Positions 1 to 6,026 of a DNA stretch of 11,473 nucleotides are shown piece after piece. Where the stretch lies: contig CAQVQZ010000054.1 of the NCBI GenBank assembly GCA_948902155.1, forward strand, positions 1-11,473. Direction: 5' to 3'. A program made the translations under genes and the position numbers. This DNA comes from an uncultured Oscillibacter sp. (GTDB lineage: Bacteria > Bacillota_A > Clostridia > Oscillospirales > Oscillospiraceae). The notes beneath the pieces are model-generated. The model was not told where the DNA came from. It was given only the letters and a program-made list of their open reading frames with translations, and did not search any database. The number at the start of each line of letters is the position of its first letter. Positions within the stretch are counted from its first letter, which is position 1.

Positions 1-530
1 TCGTGACGGAGCTGATGGACGTGACCCAGCTGCCCCTGTTCAAGGATGTGGACGTTATCCAGATCGGCGCCCGGAACATGCAGAACTTCGACCTCCTCAA
101 GGCCGTGGGCCATCAGGACAAGCCCGTCATGATCAAGCGGGGCATGTCCGCCACCTATGAGGAATGGCTGATGAGCGCCGAGTACGTCATGGCCAGCGGC
201 AACGACAACGTCATCCTCTGCGAGCGGGGCATCCGCACCTTCGAGAGCTACACCCGGAACACCCTGGACGTGGCGGCGATCCCGGTGCTGCGGACCCTGA
301 CCCACCTGCCGGTCATCATCGACCCCAGCCACGCCACGGGCAAATACTGGCTGGTGGAGCCCCTGGCCCGGGCGGCGGTAGCCGCCGGGGCGGACGGCCT
401 CCAGATCGAGGTCCACAACGACCCGGCCCACGCCCTGTGCGACGGCCCCCAGTCCCTGAAGCCGGACGTGTTCGACCCTCTGGCGAAGAAGCTTTTAAAA
501 CTCCACGCCTTTATGCGGGAGATTGATTAA
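1..530 (+). CDS. aroF: DAHP synthase (3-deoxy-7-phosphoheptulonate synthase), 3' part
   Basis: This enzyme condenses phosphoenolpyruvate with erythrose 4-phosphate, the first and usually feedback-controlled step of the shikimate pathway, in the cytoplasm. Only the C-terminal ~176 residues lie in the window. The frame is open to the left edge, and the GTG at position 3 is most likely an internal valine. Visible motifs are those of the Bacillus/Thermotoga-type class I family: QIGARNMQNFDLL, KRGMSAT, CERGIRTFE, DPSHATGK and IEVHNDP. The His of DPSHATG, the Glu of IEVH and a following Asp (CDGPQS) fit the family's metal ligands; the metal-binding Cys would lie upstream. Any N-terminal regulatory domain is also outside the window, so allosteric control cannot be judged. 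It heads the aro cluster and is separated from tyrA by 119 nt. Identity is secure; the aroF symbol follows common usage. Confidence 0.95.
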   Translation, partial: VTELMDVTQLPLFKDVDVIQIGARNMQNFDLLKAVGHQDKPVMIKRGMSATYEEWLMSAEYVMASGNDNVILCERGIRTFESYTRNTLDVAAIPVLRTLTHLPVIIDPSHATGKYWLVEPLARAAVAAGADGLQIEVHNDPAHALCDGPQSLKPDVFDPLAKKLLKLHAFMREID

Positions 531-545
531 ATAAGAGCCATGTTT

Positions 546-619
546 AGAGTGAAGAGTGTAGAGAAAGGTTCCACAAAAAATATCTTCACTCTCAACTCTT
601 CACTCTTCACTCTTGACTG
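546..619. repeat. Heptamer tandem repeat forming an imperfect hairpin
   Basis: Between aroF and tyrA there are three degenerate copies of a 7-bp unit, AGAGTGA-like, at 546-566. Five copies of its complement, TTCACTC-like, follow at 585-619 (TTCACTC, TCAACTC, TTCACTC, TTCACTC, TTGACTG). The segments 546-563 and 589-606 are complementary at 16 of 18 positions, with a 25-nt loop, so the transcript can form a long stem. No T-tract follows the stem, so it does not look like a classical terminator. It resembles the short tandemly repeated repetitive (heptamer) class of dispersed bacterial repeats. Any role in mRNA stability or attenuation is inference. Confidence 0.75.
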
Positions 620-649
620 TGCTCTTGCGATGAATATGGAGGTTATAGC

Positions 650-1486
650 ATGAATGTGGGAATCGTCGGTCTGGGACTGATCGGGGGGTCTATGGCGAAG
701 AGCGTCAAGGCCCGGACGGCCCATACCGTTTGGGGCGTGGATTTGGATAAGGAGACTATGTCCCTGGCCCGGATGAGCGGGGCCATCGACGCGCCGCTGA
801 CGGAGGAGAATCTGGGGCGCTGTGATTTGATCTTGGTGGCCATCTGCCCCGGCGCGGCCATTGAATGGGTCCGGAGCCACGCGGCGCGGATTTCCAAGTC
901 CGCTATCCTGGTGGACCTTTGCGGCGTGAAGCGGGTGGTGGTGGAGGCGCTGTCTCCCATCGCGGAGGAATACGGCTTCGCCTATATCGGAGGACATCCC
1001 ATGGCGGGCCGGGAGCGGGGAGGATTCACGGCTTCCAGCGAGGATTTGTATGTGGGGGCCTCCATGATTCTGACGCCGGACAAGCGGACGGATATGCAGC
1101 TGCTGGAGACGCTGAAGGCGTTTTTCCTGGATGCGGGCTTTGCGGGGCTGACGTTCTCGAATCCGGAAGAGCACGACCGGATTATCGCCTTTACCTCCCA
1201 GCTGGCCCACATCACCTCCAGCGCCTATGTGAAATCGCCGGAGGCCCAGAAGCGGCGGGGGTTCTCCGCCGGGAGCTTCCAGGACATGACCCGGGTGGCC
1301 CGGCTGGATGAGAATATGTGGACGGAGCTGTTTTTGGACGACGCGGATTATCTGGTCAAGGAGTTGGATATCCTGATTCGGAATCTGACCGACTACTCCG
1401 ACGCCCTGAAATCCGGCGACGCGGAGCGGGTCCGGGCGCTGCTGAAAGAGGGCCGGGAGCTGAAGGCCACGGCGGGGGGAAATTGA
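650..1486 (+). CDS. tyrA: Prephenate dehydrogenase
   Basis: This cytoplasmic enzyme oxidatively decarboxylates prephenate to 4-hydroxyphenylpyruvate, the tyrosine branch after chorismate mutase. The 278-residue protein starts with an NAD(P)-binding Rossmann fold (GLGLIGGS, residues 7-14). It carries the family motif HPMAG at 116-120, whose His116 matches the catalytic histidine. EEHDRIIAFTSQLAH at 173-187 and SFQDMTRVA at 209-217 belong to the helical dimerisation half. The protein ends without the C-terminal ACT domain found in Bacillus TyrA, so tyrosine inhibition through ACT is not expected. The ATG start is set by GGAGG at 638-642, 7 nt upstream. The stop overlaps the aroB start by one base (TGATG). 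Arogenate preference cannot be excluded from sequence alone. It sits between aroF and aroB and would use prephenate made by the PheA mutase domain downstream. Confidence 0.93.
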   Translation: MNVGIVGLGLIGGSMAKSVKARTAHTVWGVDLDKETMSLARMSGAIDAPLTEENLGRCDLILVAICPGAAIEWVRSHAARISKSAILVDLCGVKRVVVEALSPIAEEYGFAYIGGHPMAGRERGGFTASSEDLYVGASMILTPDKRTDMQLLETLKAFFLDAGFAGLTFSNPEEHDRIIAFTSQLAHITSSAYVKSPEAQKRRGFSAGSFQDMTRVARLDENMWTELFLDDADYLVKELDILIRNLTDYSDALKSGDAERVRALLKEGRELKATAGGN

Positions 1487-2580
1487 TGAAGACGATTCGT
1501 GTGCATACTGCGCGGCCCTATGACATCCTGATCGGCAGGGGGCTGCTGGACGAGGCGGGGGAGCGCTGCCGCGCCGCTCTGCCGAAAGCGAAGAAAATCG
1601 CCGTGGTGACGGACAGCGCCGTATCTCCGCTGTATTTGGAGCGGGTGGAAGACAGCTTGAAAAAGGCGGACTTCCAGGTGCTGGGCTGCGTCGTGCCCGC
1701 CGGGGAGACCTCCAAGAACGCGGAAAATCTGGCGGCGCTGTGGGAGCGGCTTATGGAATTTGGCCTGACCCGTGCCGACGCCGTGGCCGCTTTGGGAGGC
1801 GGCATGGTGGGGGATTTGGCGGGCTTTGCCGCCGCCACCATCCTCCGGGGGGTGGACTATGTGCAGATTCCCACCACCCTGCTGGCCCAGGTGGACTCTT
1901 CCGTAGGCGGCAAGGTGGCCGTCGACCTCCGGGCCGGGAAGAATCTGGCCGGGGCCTTCTGGCAGCCCAGTCTGGTGCTGATGGACCCGGAGACCCTGGA
2001 GACCCTCCCGGACCGGGATTTTTCCAGCGGCATGGCGGAGGTGGTCAAGTACGGCTGCATCGCCGACCGGGAGTTCTTTGACTTCCTGACGGCCCACGCC
2101 GGGCGTGAGCTGGTCATGGGGGAAATTGAATCCGTTTTGTATAATTGCTGCGATATTAAACGAAAAGTAGTGGAAGAGGACGAGCGGGACACGGGCCTGC
2201 GCATGATTTTGAACTTTGGCCACACCATCGGCCACGCCTTTGAGCTGCTGGGGAACTACGAGACCTGGACCCATGGCGAGGCGGTGGCGGCGGGCATGTG
2301 CATTGCCATGCAGATGGGGCTGGCCCTGGGCGCCGGCGGAGACGAGGAGAGCCTGCGGGCGCTGAAGGGTCTGCTGGAGGCGTTCCATCTGCCCACGGAC
2401 CTCTCCTGCCGGAGCGACGAGGCGTGGAGAGCGGTGGAAAAGGCCGTAGGCCTGGACAAAAAGGGCGCGGGGGACGAGCTGACCATGATTTTCCTGAAAC
2501 GCATGGGGGAGGCGGCGCCGGTGAAGCGGAAGCGGGACGCGGTGCTGGCGGATTTGGCGGCCCTCTGCGGGCGGGCTTGA
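1486..2580 (+). CDS. aroB: 3-dehydroquinate synthase
   Basis: AroB cyclises DAHP to 3-dehydroquinate using NAD+ and a divalent metal, step two of the shikimate pathway. I chose the ATG at 1486, which overlaps the tyrA stop by one base, although the frame is open further upstream. From this start the protein is 364 residues, normal for the family, and begins with the usual strand MKTIRVHTARPYDILIG. NAD-binding glycines are at GGGMVGDLAGFAAA (104-117), followed by PTTLLAQVDSSVGGK (129-143). Likely zinc ligands are Glu185 (SGMAEVVKYG), His246 of NFGHTIGHA and His263 of THGEA; His250 matches the other conserved active-site histidine. The upstream G-run (about 1474-1480) is only a weak ribosome binding site, so translation probably depends on termination of tyrA. 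aroA follows 12 nt later. Confidence 0.96.
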   Translation: MKTIRVHTARPYDILIGRGLLDEAGERCRAALPKAKKIAVVTDSAVSPLYLERVEDSLKKADFQVLGCVVPAGETSKNAENLAALWERLMEFGLTRADAVAALGGGMVGDLAGFAAATILRGVDYVQIPTTLLAQVDSSVGGKVAVDLRAGKNLAGAFWQPSLVLMDPETLETLPDRDFSSGMAEVVKYGCIADREFFDFLTAHAGRELVMGEIESVLYNCCDIKRKVVEEDERDTGLRMILNFGHTIGHAFELLGNYETWTHGEAVAAGMCIAMQMGLALGAGGDEESLRALKGLLEAFHLPTDLSCRSDEAWRAVEKAVGLDKKGAGDELTMIFLKRMGEAAPVKRKRDAVLADLAALCGRA

Positions 2581-2592
2581 GGAGGAACGGAT

Positions 2593-3819
2593 ATGGACGT
2601 ACGTATCCAGCCCAAGCGCCTGTCCGGCGTGGTGGTTCCTCCGCCCAGCAAGTCGCTGGCTCACCGGCTCATTCTCGCCGCCGCCCTGGCGGCGGGGACC
2701 AGCACCATCAAAAACCTCCGCTTCTCCGATGACATCGAGGCTACCCTGAACTGCATGTCCGAGTTCCGTTGCCGCTGGGAGTGGCAGGGGGAGGACACCC
2801 TGAAAATTTGGGGCTGCGTCAACAAGGAGCGGGACCGGGATGGCCTGCCGCGCCTGAACTGCGGGGAGTCCGGGTCGACCCTGCGCTTCCTGATTCCCGT
2901 AGCCCTGGCCCTGGAGGGGGGCGCGGAATTCACCGGCAGGGGGCGGCTGATGGAGCGGCCCCTGGGGCCCTATTTCCAGCTCTTTGACAAGCAAGGCGTC
3001 ACCCACCGGCTGCAAGACGGCATTCTCACCGTCCAGGGGGACCTATTCCCCGGAGAGTACCGCCTGCCGGGAAACGTCTCCAGCCAGTTTTTTACGGGGC
3101 TGCTCTTCGCCCTGCCCCTGCTGGAGGGGCCCAGCGTCGTGGTCAGCACCACGAAGCTGGAATCCGCCTCCTACGTCACCATGACCATGGGCGTGCTGGA
3201 GCGGGCGGGGGTCCGGGTGCGCTGGTCGCCCCGGCTCAACGGCTTCGGCGTGGAGCCGGGCATCTACGCCCCCTTTGAGGAGACCGTGGAGGCGGATTGG
3301 TCCCAGGCGGCGTTCTGGTATGCGGCCATCGCCCTGGGGAGCAACCTGCGCCTCCGGGGCCTCAGCGGCCACTCCTCCCAGGGGGACTCGGTGGTGGTGG
3401 CCCACTACAAGAAGCTGAGCCAGGACGGCGAGGTGCGCATCGACGTCTCAGACTGCCCGGACTTGCTGCCGCCTCTGGCGGTCATGGCCGCCATCCGGCG
3501 GGGCACCACTCACTTTGTCAACGCCGCCCGCCTCCGCTTAAAGGAGAGCGACCGGCTGGCGACGGTCTATGAGATGCTCCGGGCCCTGGGAGGAGCTTGC
3601 TCCGAGGAGGCGGACAGCCTGACGGTCTACGGCGTTTCCACCCTCCCCGGCGGCACGGTGGACGGAGCCAACGACCACCGCATCGTCATGGCCGCCGCCG
3701 TGGCGGCGGCCCGCTGTCAGGGCCCTGTGGTGATCCGGGGGGCGGAGGCGGTGAAGAAATCCTACCCCGGTTTCTGGCGGGATTATGAGAATTTGGGAGG
3801 TGAGGTCCGTGTCCTCTGA
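2593..3819 (+). CDS. aroA: 3-phosphoshikimate 1-carboxyvinyltransferase (EPSP synthase)
   Basis: AroA transfers the enolpyruvyl group of PEP to shikimate 3-phosphate, the penultimate step to chorismate. The 408-residue protein has the two-domain EPSP synthase motif set: PPSKSLAHR (Lys20, Ser21 and Arg25, matching E. coli Lys22, Ser23 and Arg27), CGESGSTLRF (90-99), GRLMERPLGP, the phosphate-binding SSQ at 163-165, CPDLLPPLAV with the catalytic-type Asp290, LKESDRL at 316-322, and DHRIVMAAAV at 361-370. The PEP-site loop reads ESGSTLR rather than the proteobacterial NAGTAMR; the glycine linked to glyphosate sensitivity in class I enzymes is kept. The ATG is set by GGAGG at 2581-2585, directly after the aroB stop and 7 nt from the start. 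Its last 11 bases overlap the start of aroC. Identity is clear. Confidence 0.96.
   Translation: MDVRIQPKRLSGVVVPPPSKSLAHRLILAAALAAGTSTIKNLRFSDDIEATLNCMSEFRCRWEWQGEDTLKIWGCVNKERDRDGLPRLNCGESGSTLRFLIPVALALEGGAEFTGRGRLMERPLGPYFQLFDKQGVTHRLQDGILTVQGDLFPGEYRLPGNVSSQFFTGLLFALPLLEGPSVVVSTTKLESASYVTMTMGVLERAGVRVRWSPRLNGFGVEPGIYAPFEETVEADWSQAAFWYAAIALGSNLRLRGLSGHSSQGDSVVVAHYKKLSQDGEVRIDVSDCPDLLPPLAVMAAIRRGTTHFVNAARLRLKESDRLATVYEMLRALGGACSEEADSLTVYGVSTLPGGTVDGANDHRIVMAAAVAAARCQGPVVIRGAEAVKKSYPGFWRDYENLGGEVRVL
3795..3811 (+). promoter_or_regulatory. Ribosome binding site deciding a GTG start for aroC
   Basis: GGGAGG at 3795-3800 lies inside the end of aroA, 8 nt before GTG at 3809-3811. That start gives an N-terminus MSSEFGKILRVSVFGQSHG, the usual beginning of chorismate synthase. 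The in-frame ATG at 3785 would add eight residues upstream and lies before this ribosome binding site, so it is less likely. Confidence 0.75.
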
Positions 3820-4900
3820 GTTTGGGAAGATACTGCGGGTCAGCGTCTTTGGGCAGTCCCACGGGAAGGCCGTCGGCGTGGTGATGGACGGCCTGCCCGC
3901 CGGGGAGGCGGTGGACCTGGAGGAGCTCCAGCGGTTCCTGGACCGCCGGAAGCCCGGCAGGAGCCCTCTGTCCACCGCCCGGAAGGAGGCCGACGCGCCC
4001 GCGTTCCTCTCCGGATTGGAAAACGGCGTCACCTGCGGCGCGCCGCTGTGCGCCGTGATCGAAAACGCCGGCCAGCGTTCGAAGGACTACGGCGAGCTGG
4101 CCGACAAGCCCCGTCCCGGCCATGCGGACTACACCGCCTGGGTGAAGTGGAAGGGCTGGGCCGACATGCGGGGCGGCGGGCACTTCTCCGGGCGGCTGAC
4201 GGCCCCCCTGTGCGTCGCCGGAGGGATCGCCAGGCAGATTCTGGCCCGGCGGGGCGTGTTCGTGGGGGCCCATCTCGCCGCCGTGGCGGGGATACCGGAC
4301 CGGCCCTTCCCGCTGTACCCTGGGCCGGAGTTGTTTGAGGAAATTGCCGCCAAGCCCTTCCCGGTCCTGGACGGCCGGGCGGGGGAGAAGATGCAGGAGG
4401 CCATCCTGGCGGCGAAAAACTGCCTGGACAGCGTGGGGGGCGTCATTGAGTGCGCGGCGGTTGGGCTTCCCGCCGGGCTGGGGGACCCGATGTTTGCGGG
4501 CGTGGAAAACCGCTTGGCTGCGGCCCTCTTCGGCATCCCCGCCGTGAAGGGCGTGGAGTTCGGCGAGGGCTTCCGGGCCGCGGCCCTCCGGGGGTCGGAG
4601 AACAACGACCCCTTCGAAATGGAGGACGGCGCCGTCCGGGCTTCGTCCAACCACGCCGGGGGGATTCTGGGCGGCATCACCACGGGGATGCCCTTGGTGT
4701 TCCGGGCGGCGGTGAAGCCCACGCCGTCCATCGCCCAGGCCCAGAGAACCGTCAGCCTCTCCCGGCGGGAGGACGCGGAGCTGACCATCCACGGGCGGCA
4801 CGACCCCTGCATCGCCCACCGGGCCGTCCCGGTGGTGGAGGCGGTGGCCGCCGTGGTGCTGCTAGATTTACTTTTGGAGGGAAATCATGGAACTTTCTGA
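3809..4900 (+). CDS. aroC: Chorismate synthase
   Basis: AroC eliminates phosphate from EPSP to form chorismate and needs reduced FMN. From the GTG start the protein is 363 residues, the normal length. The flavin and active-site signatures are present: FGQSHGKAVG with His18, RPGHADYT with His105 (the two histidines conserved in the family), a DMRGGGHFSGR segment at 119-129, SNHAGGILGGITTG, and the C-terminal HDPCIAHRAVPVVEAV. The GGGHFSGR segment departs from the GGGRxSAR of proteobacterial enzymes; I recall similar forms in clostridial relatives. The gene overlaps aroA by 11 nt at its start and pheA by 14 nt at its end, so translation is probably coupled on both sides. With aroB, aroA and the AroEKQ protein it completes the route to chorismate, which PheA then uses. 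Confidence 0.95.
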   Translation: MSSEFGKILRVSVFGQSHGKAVGVVMDGLPAGEAVDLEELQRFLDRRKPGRSPLSTARKEADAPAFLSGLENGVTCGAPLCAVIENAGQRSKDYGELADKPRPGHADYTAWVKWKGWADMRGGGHFSGRLTAPLCVAGGIARQILARRGVFVGAHLAAVAGIPDRPFPLYPGPELFEEIAAKPFPVLDGRAGEKMQEAILAAKNCLDSVGGVIECAAVGLPAGLGDPMFAGVENRLAAALFGIPAVKGVEFGEGFRAAALRGSENNDPFEMEDGAVRASSNHAGGILGGITTGMPLVFRAAVKPTPSIAQAQRTVSLSRREDAELTIHGRHDPCIAHRAVPVVEAVAAVVLLDLLLEGNHGTF

Positions 4901-6023
4901 AATCCGCACGAAGATCGACGCGGTCGACGACCAGCTGCTGGCGCTCTTCCTGGAGCGCATGGACCTCAGCGACGAGGTGGCGGCGTACAAGAACGAGCAT
5001 CACCTGCCCATCCTGAACAAGGAGCGGGAGCGGGCCATCCTGGCGAAGGTGACCAAGAACGCCGGGGACCGGGAGCGCTATGCCTACCACCTCTTCTCCA
5101 CCCTCTTCGAGCTGGCCCGGTCCCGCCAGGCGGAGCTCATCGACGCGCCCACCAAGGTGGGGGCCCAGATCCGGGCCTCCCTGGAAAACCGGGACCAGCT
5201 GTTTCCCCAGACGGGCCTGGTGGCCTGCCAGGGCGTGGAGGGAGCCAATTCCCAGGCGGCCTGCGACCGGATTTTCCCCCGGGGCAGCATTATGTACGTC
5301 AAGACCTTCGACGCGGTGGTCTCCGCCGTGGAGGCGGGCTTCTGCAAGTTCGGCGTGCTGCCCATTGAAAACAGCTCCAACGGCTCCGTCCGGGCGGTGT
5401 ACCAGCTCTTGCAGGAGCACAACCTCACCATCGTCCGCTCCACCCGCCTGTGCATCCGCCACGAGCTGCTGGCCCTGCCGGGGGTGAAGCTGGAGGACGT
5501 GACGGAAATCTACTCCCACCAGCAGGCCATCGGCCAATGCAGCCGCTTTTTGGACGGCCTCAAGGGCGTGAAGGTGATCCCCTGCGACAACACCGCCGCC
5601 GCCGCCAAGCTGGTGGCCGAGTCCGGAAGCCGCCATGCCGCCGCCATCTCCTCCCACCCCTGCGCGGCGCTGTACGGGCTGGAGTGCGTCAGCGACAAGA
5701 TTCAGAACAGCGACAACAATTATACCCGCTTCATCTGCGTGACGAAGGACCCGGTTATCTACGCCGGGGCCAGCCGGGTCAGCCTCATCATCGCCTTCGA
5801 GAACAAGCCGGGGGCCCTCTATGAAATGCTCTCCAAGCTGGCGGCGCTGGACATCAACATGACCAAGCTGGAGTCCTGCCCGGTGTCCGGCAGCGATTTC
5901 GAGTTCATCTTCTTCATCGAGCTGGAGGCGGACCTCCGGGACCCCAGCGTGCGGGCTTGCCTGGAGGAGCTGGAGCGGAGCTGCGCCCAGTTCCAGTTCC
6001 TGGGAAACTACGCGGAAGTGTAA
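4887..6023 (+). CDS. pheA: Bifunctional chorismate mutase / prephenate dehydratase with ACT domain
   Basis: This protein rearranges chorismate to prephenate and converts prephenate to phenylpyruvate, the phenylalanine branch. The 378 residues contain three parts. An AroQ-type chorismate mutase helical domain is at about 1-90 (EIRTKIDAVDDQLLALFLER). The prephenate dehydratase domain spans about 110-285 (CQGVEGANSQAA at 114-125, LPIENSSNGSV at 158-168, SHQQAIGQC at 210-218, NNYTRF at 277-282). A C-terminal ACT domain is at about 297-378. The ACT domain has KPGAL at 307-311, but its second Phe-binding motif reads ESCP (329-332) instead of the common ESRP. The ATG is set by GGAGG at 4876-4880, 6 nt upstream, inside the end of aroC. 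Prephenate made here also feeds TyrA. Feedback inhibition by phenylalanine through ACT is expected from the family but unproven here. Confidence 0.95.
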   Translation: MELSEIRTKIDAVDDQLLALFLERMDLSDEVAAYKNEHHLPILNKERERAILAKVTKNAGDRERYAYHLFSTLFELARSRQAELIDAPTKVGAQIRASLENRDQLFPQTGLVACQGVEGANSQAACDRIFPRGSIMYVKTFDAVVSAVEAGFCKFGVLPIENSSNGSVRAVYQLLQEHNLTIVRSTRLCIRHELLALPGVKLEDVTEIYSHQQAIGQCSRFLDGLKGVKVIPCDNTAAAAKLVAESGSRHAAAISSHPCAALYGLECVSDKIQNSDNNYTRFICVTKDPVIYAGASRVSLIIAFENKPGALYEMLSKLAALDINMTKLESCPVSGSDFEFIFFIELEADLRDPSVRACLEELERSCAQFQFLGNYAEV

Positions 6024-6026
6024 GCC

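Noticed and set aside
546..619. CRISPR-like array
   Set aside because: The units are 7 bp, contiguous and without spacers.
613..640. Possible promoter before tyrA (TTGACT, 16 nt, TATGGA)
   Set aside because: The -10 match is poor, and the proposed -10 overlaps the tyrA ribosome binding site; the -35 part is simply a heptamer of the repeat.
1393..3015. 540-codon open frame on the - strand opposite tyrA, aroB and aroA
   Set aside because: It is antisense to conserved enzymes, is rich in Gln, Pro, His, Arg and Gly as expected for shadow frames in GC-rich DNA, and shows no motif. The same applies to long - strand frames at 3686-4819, 4752-6089 and 6369-7973.
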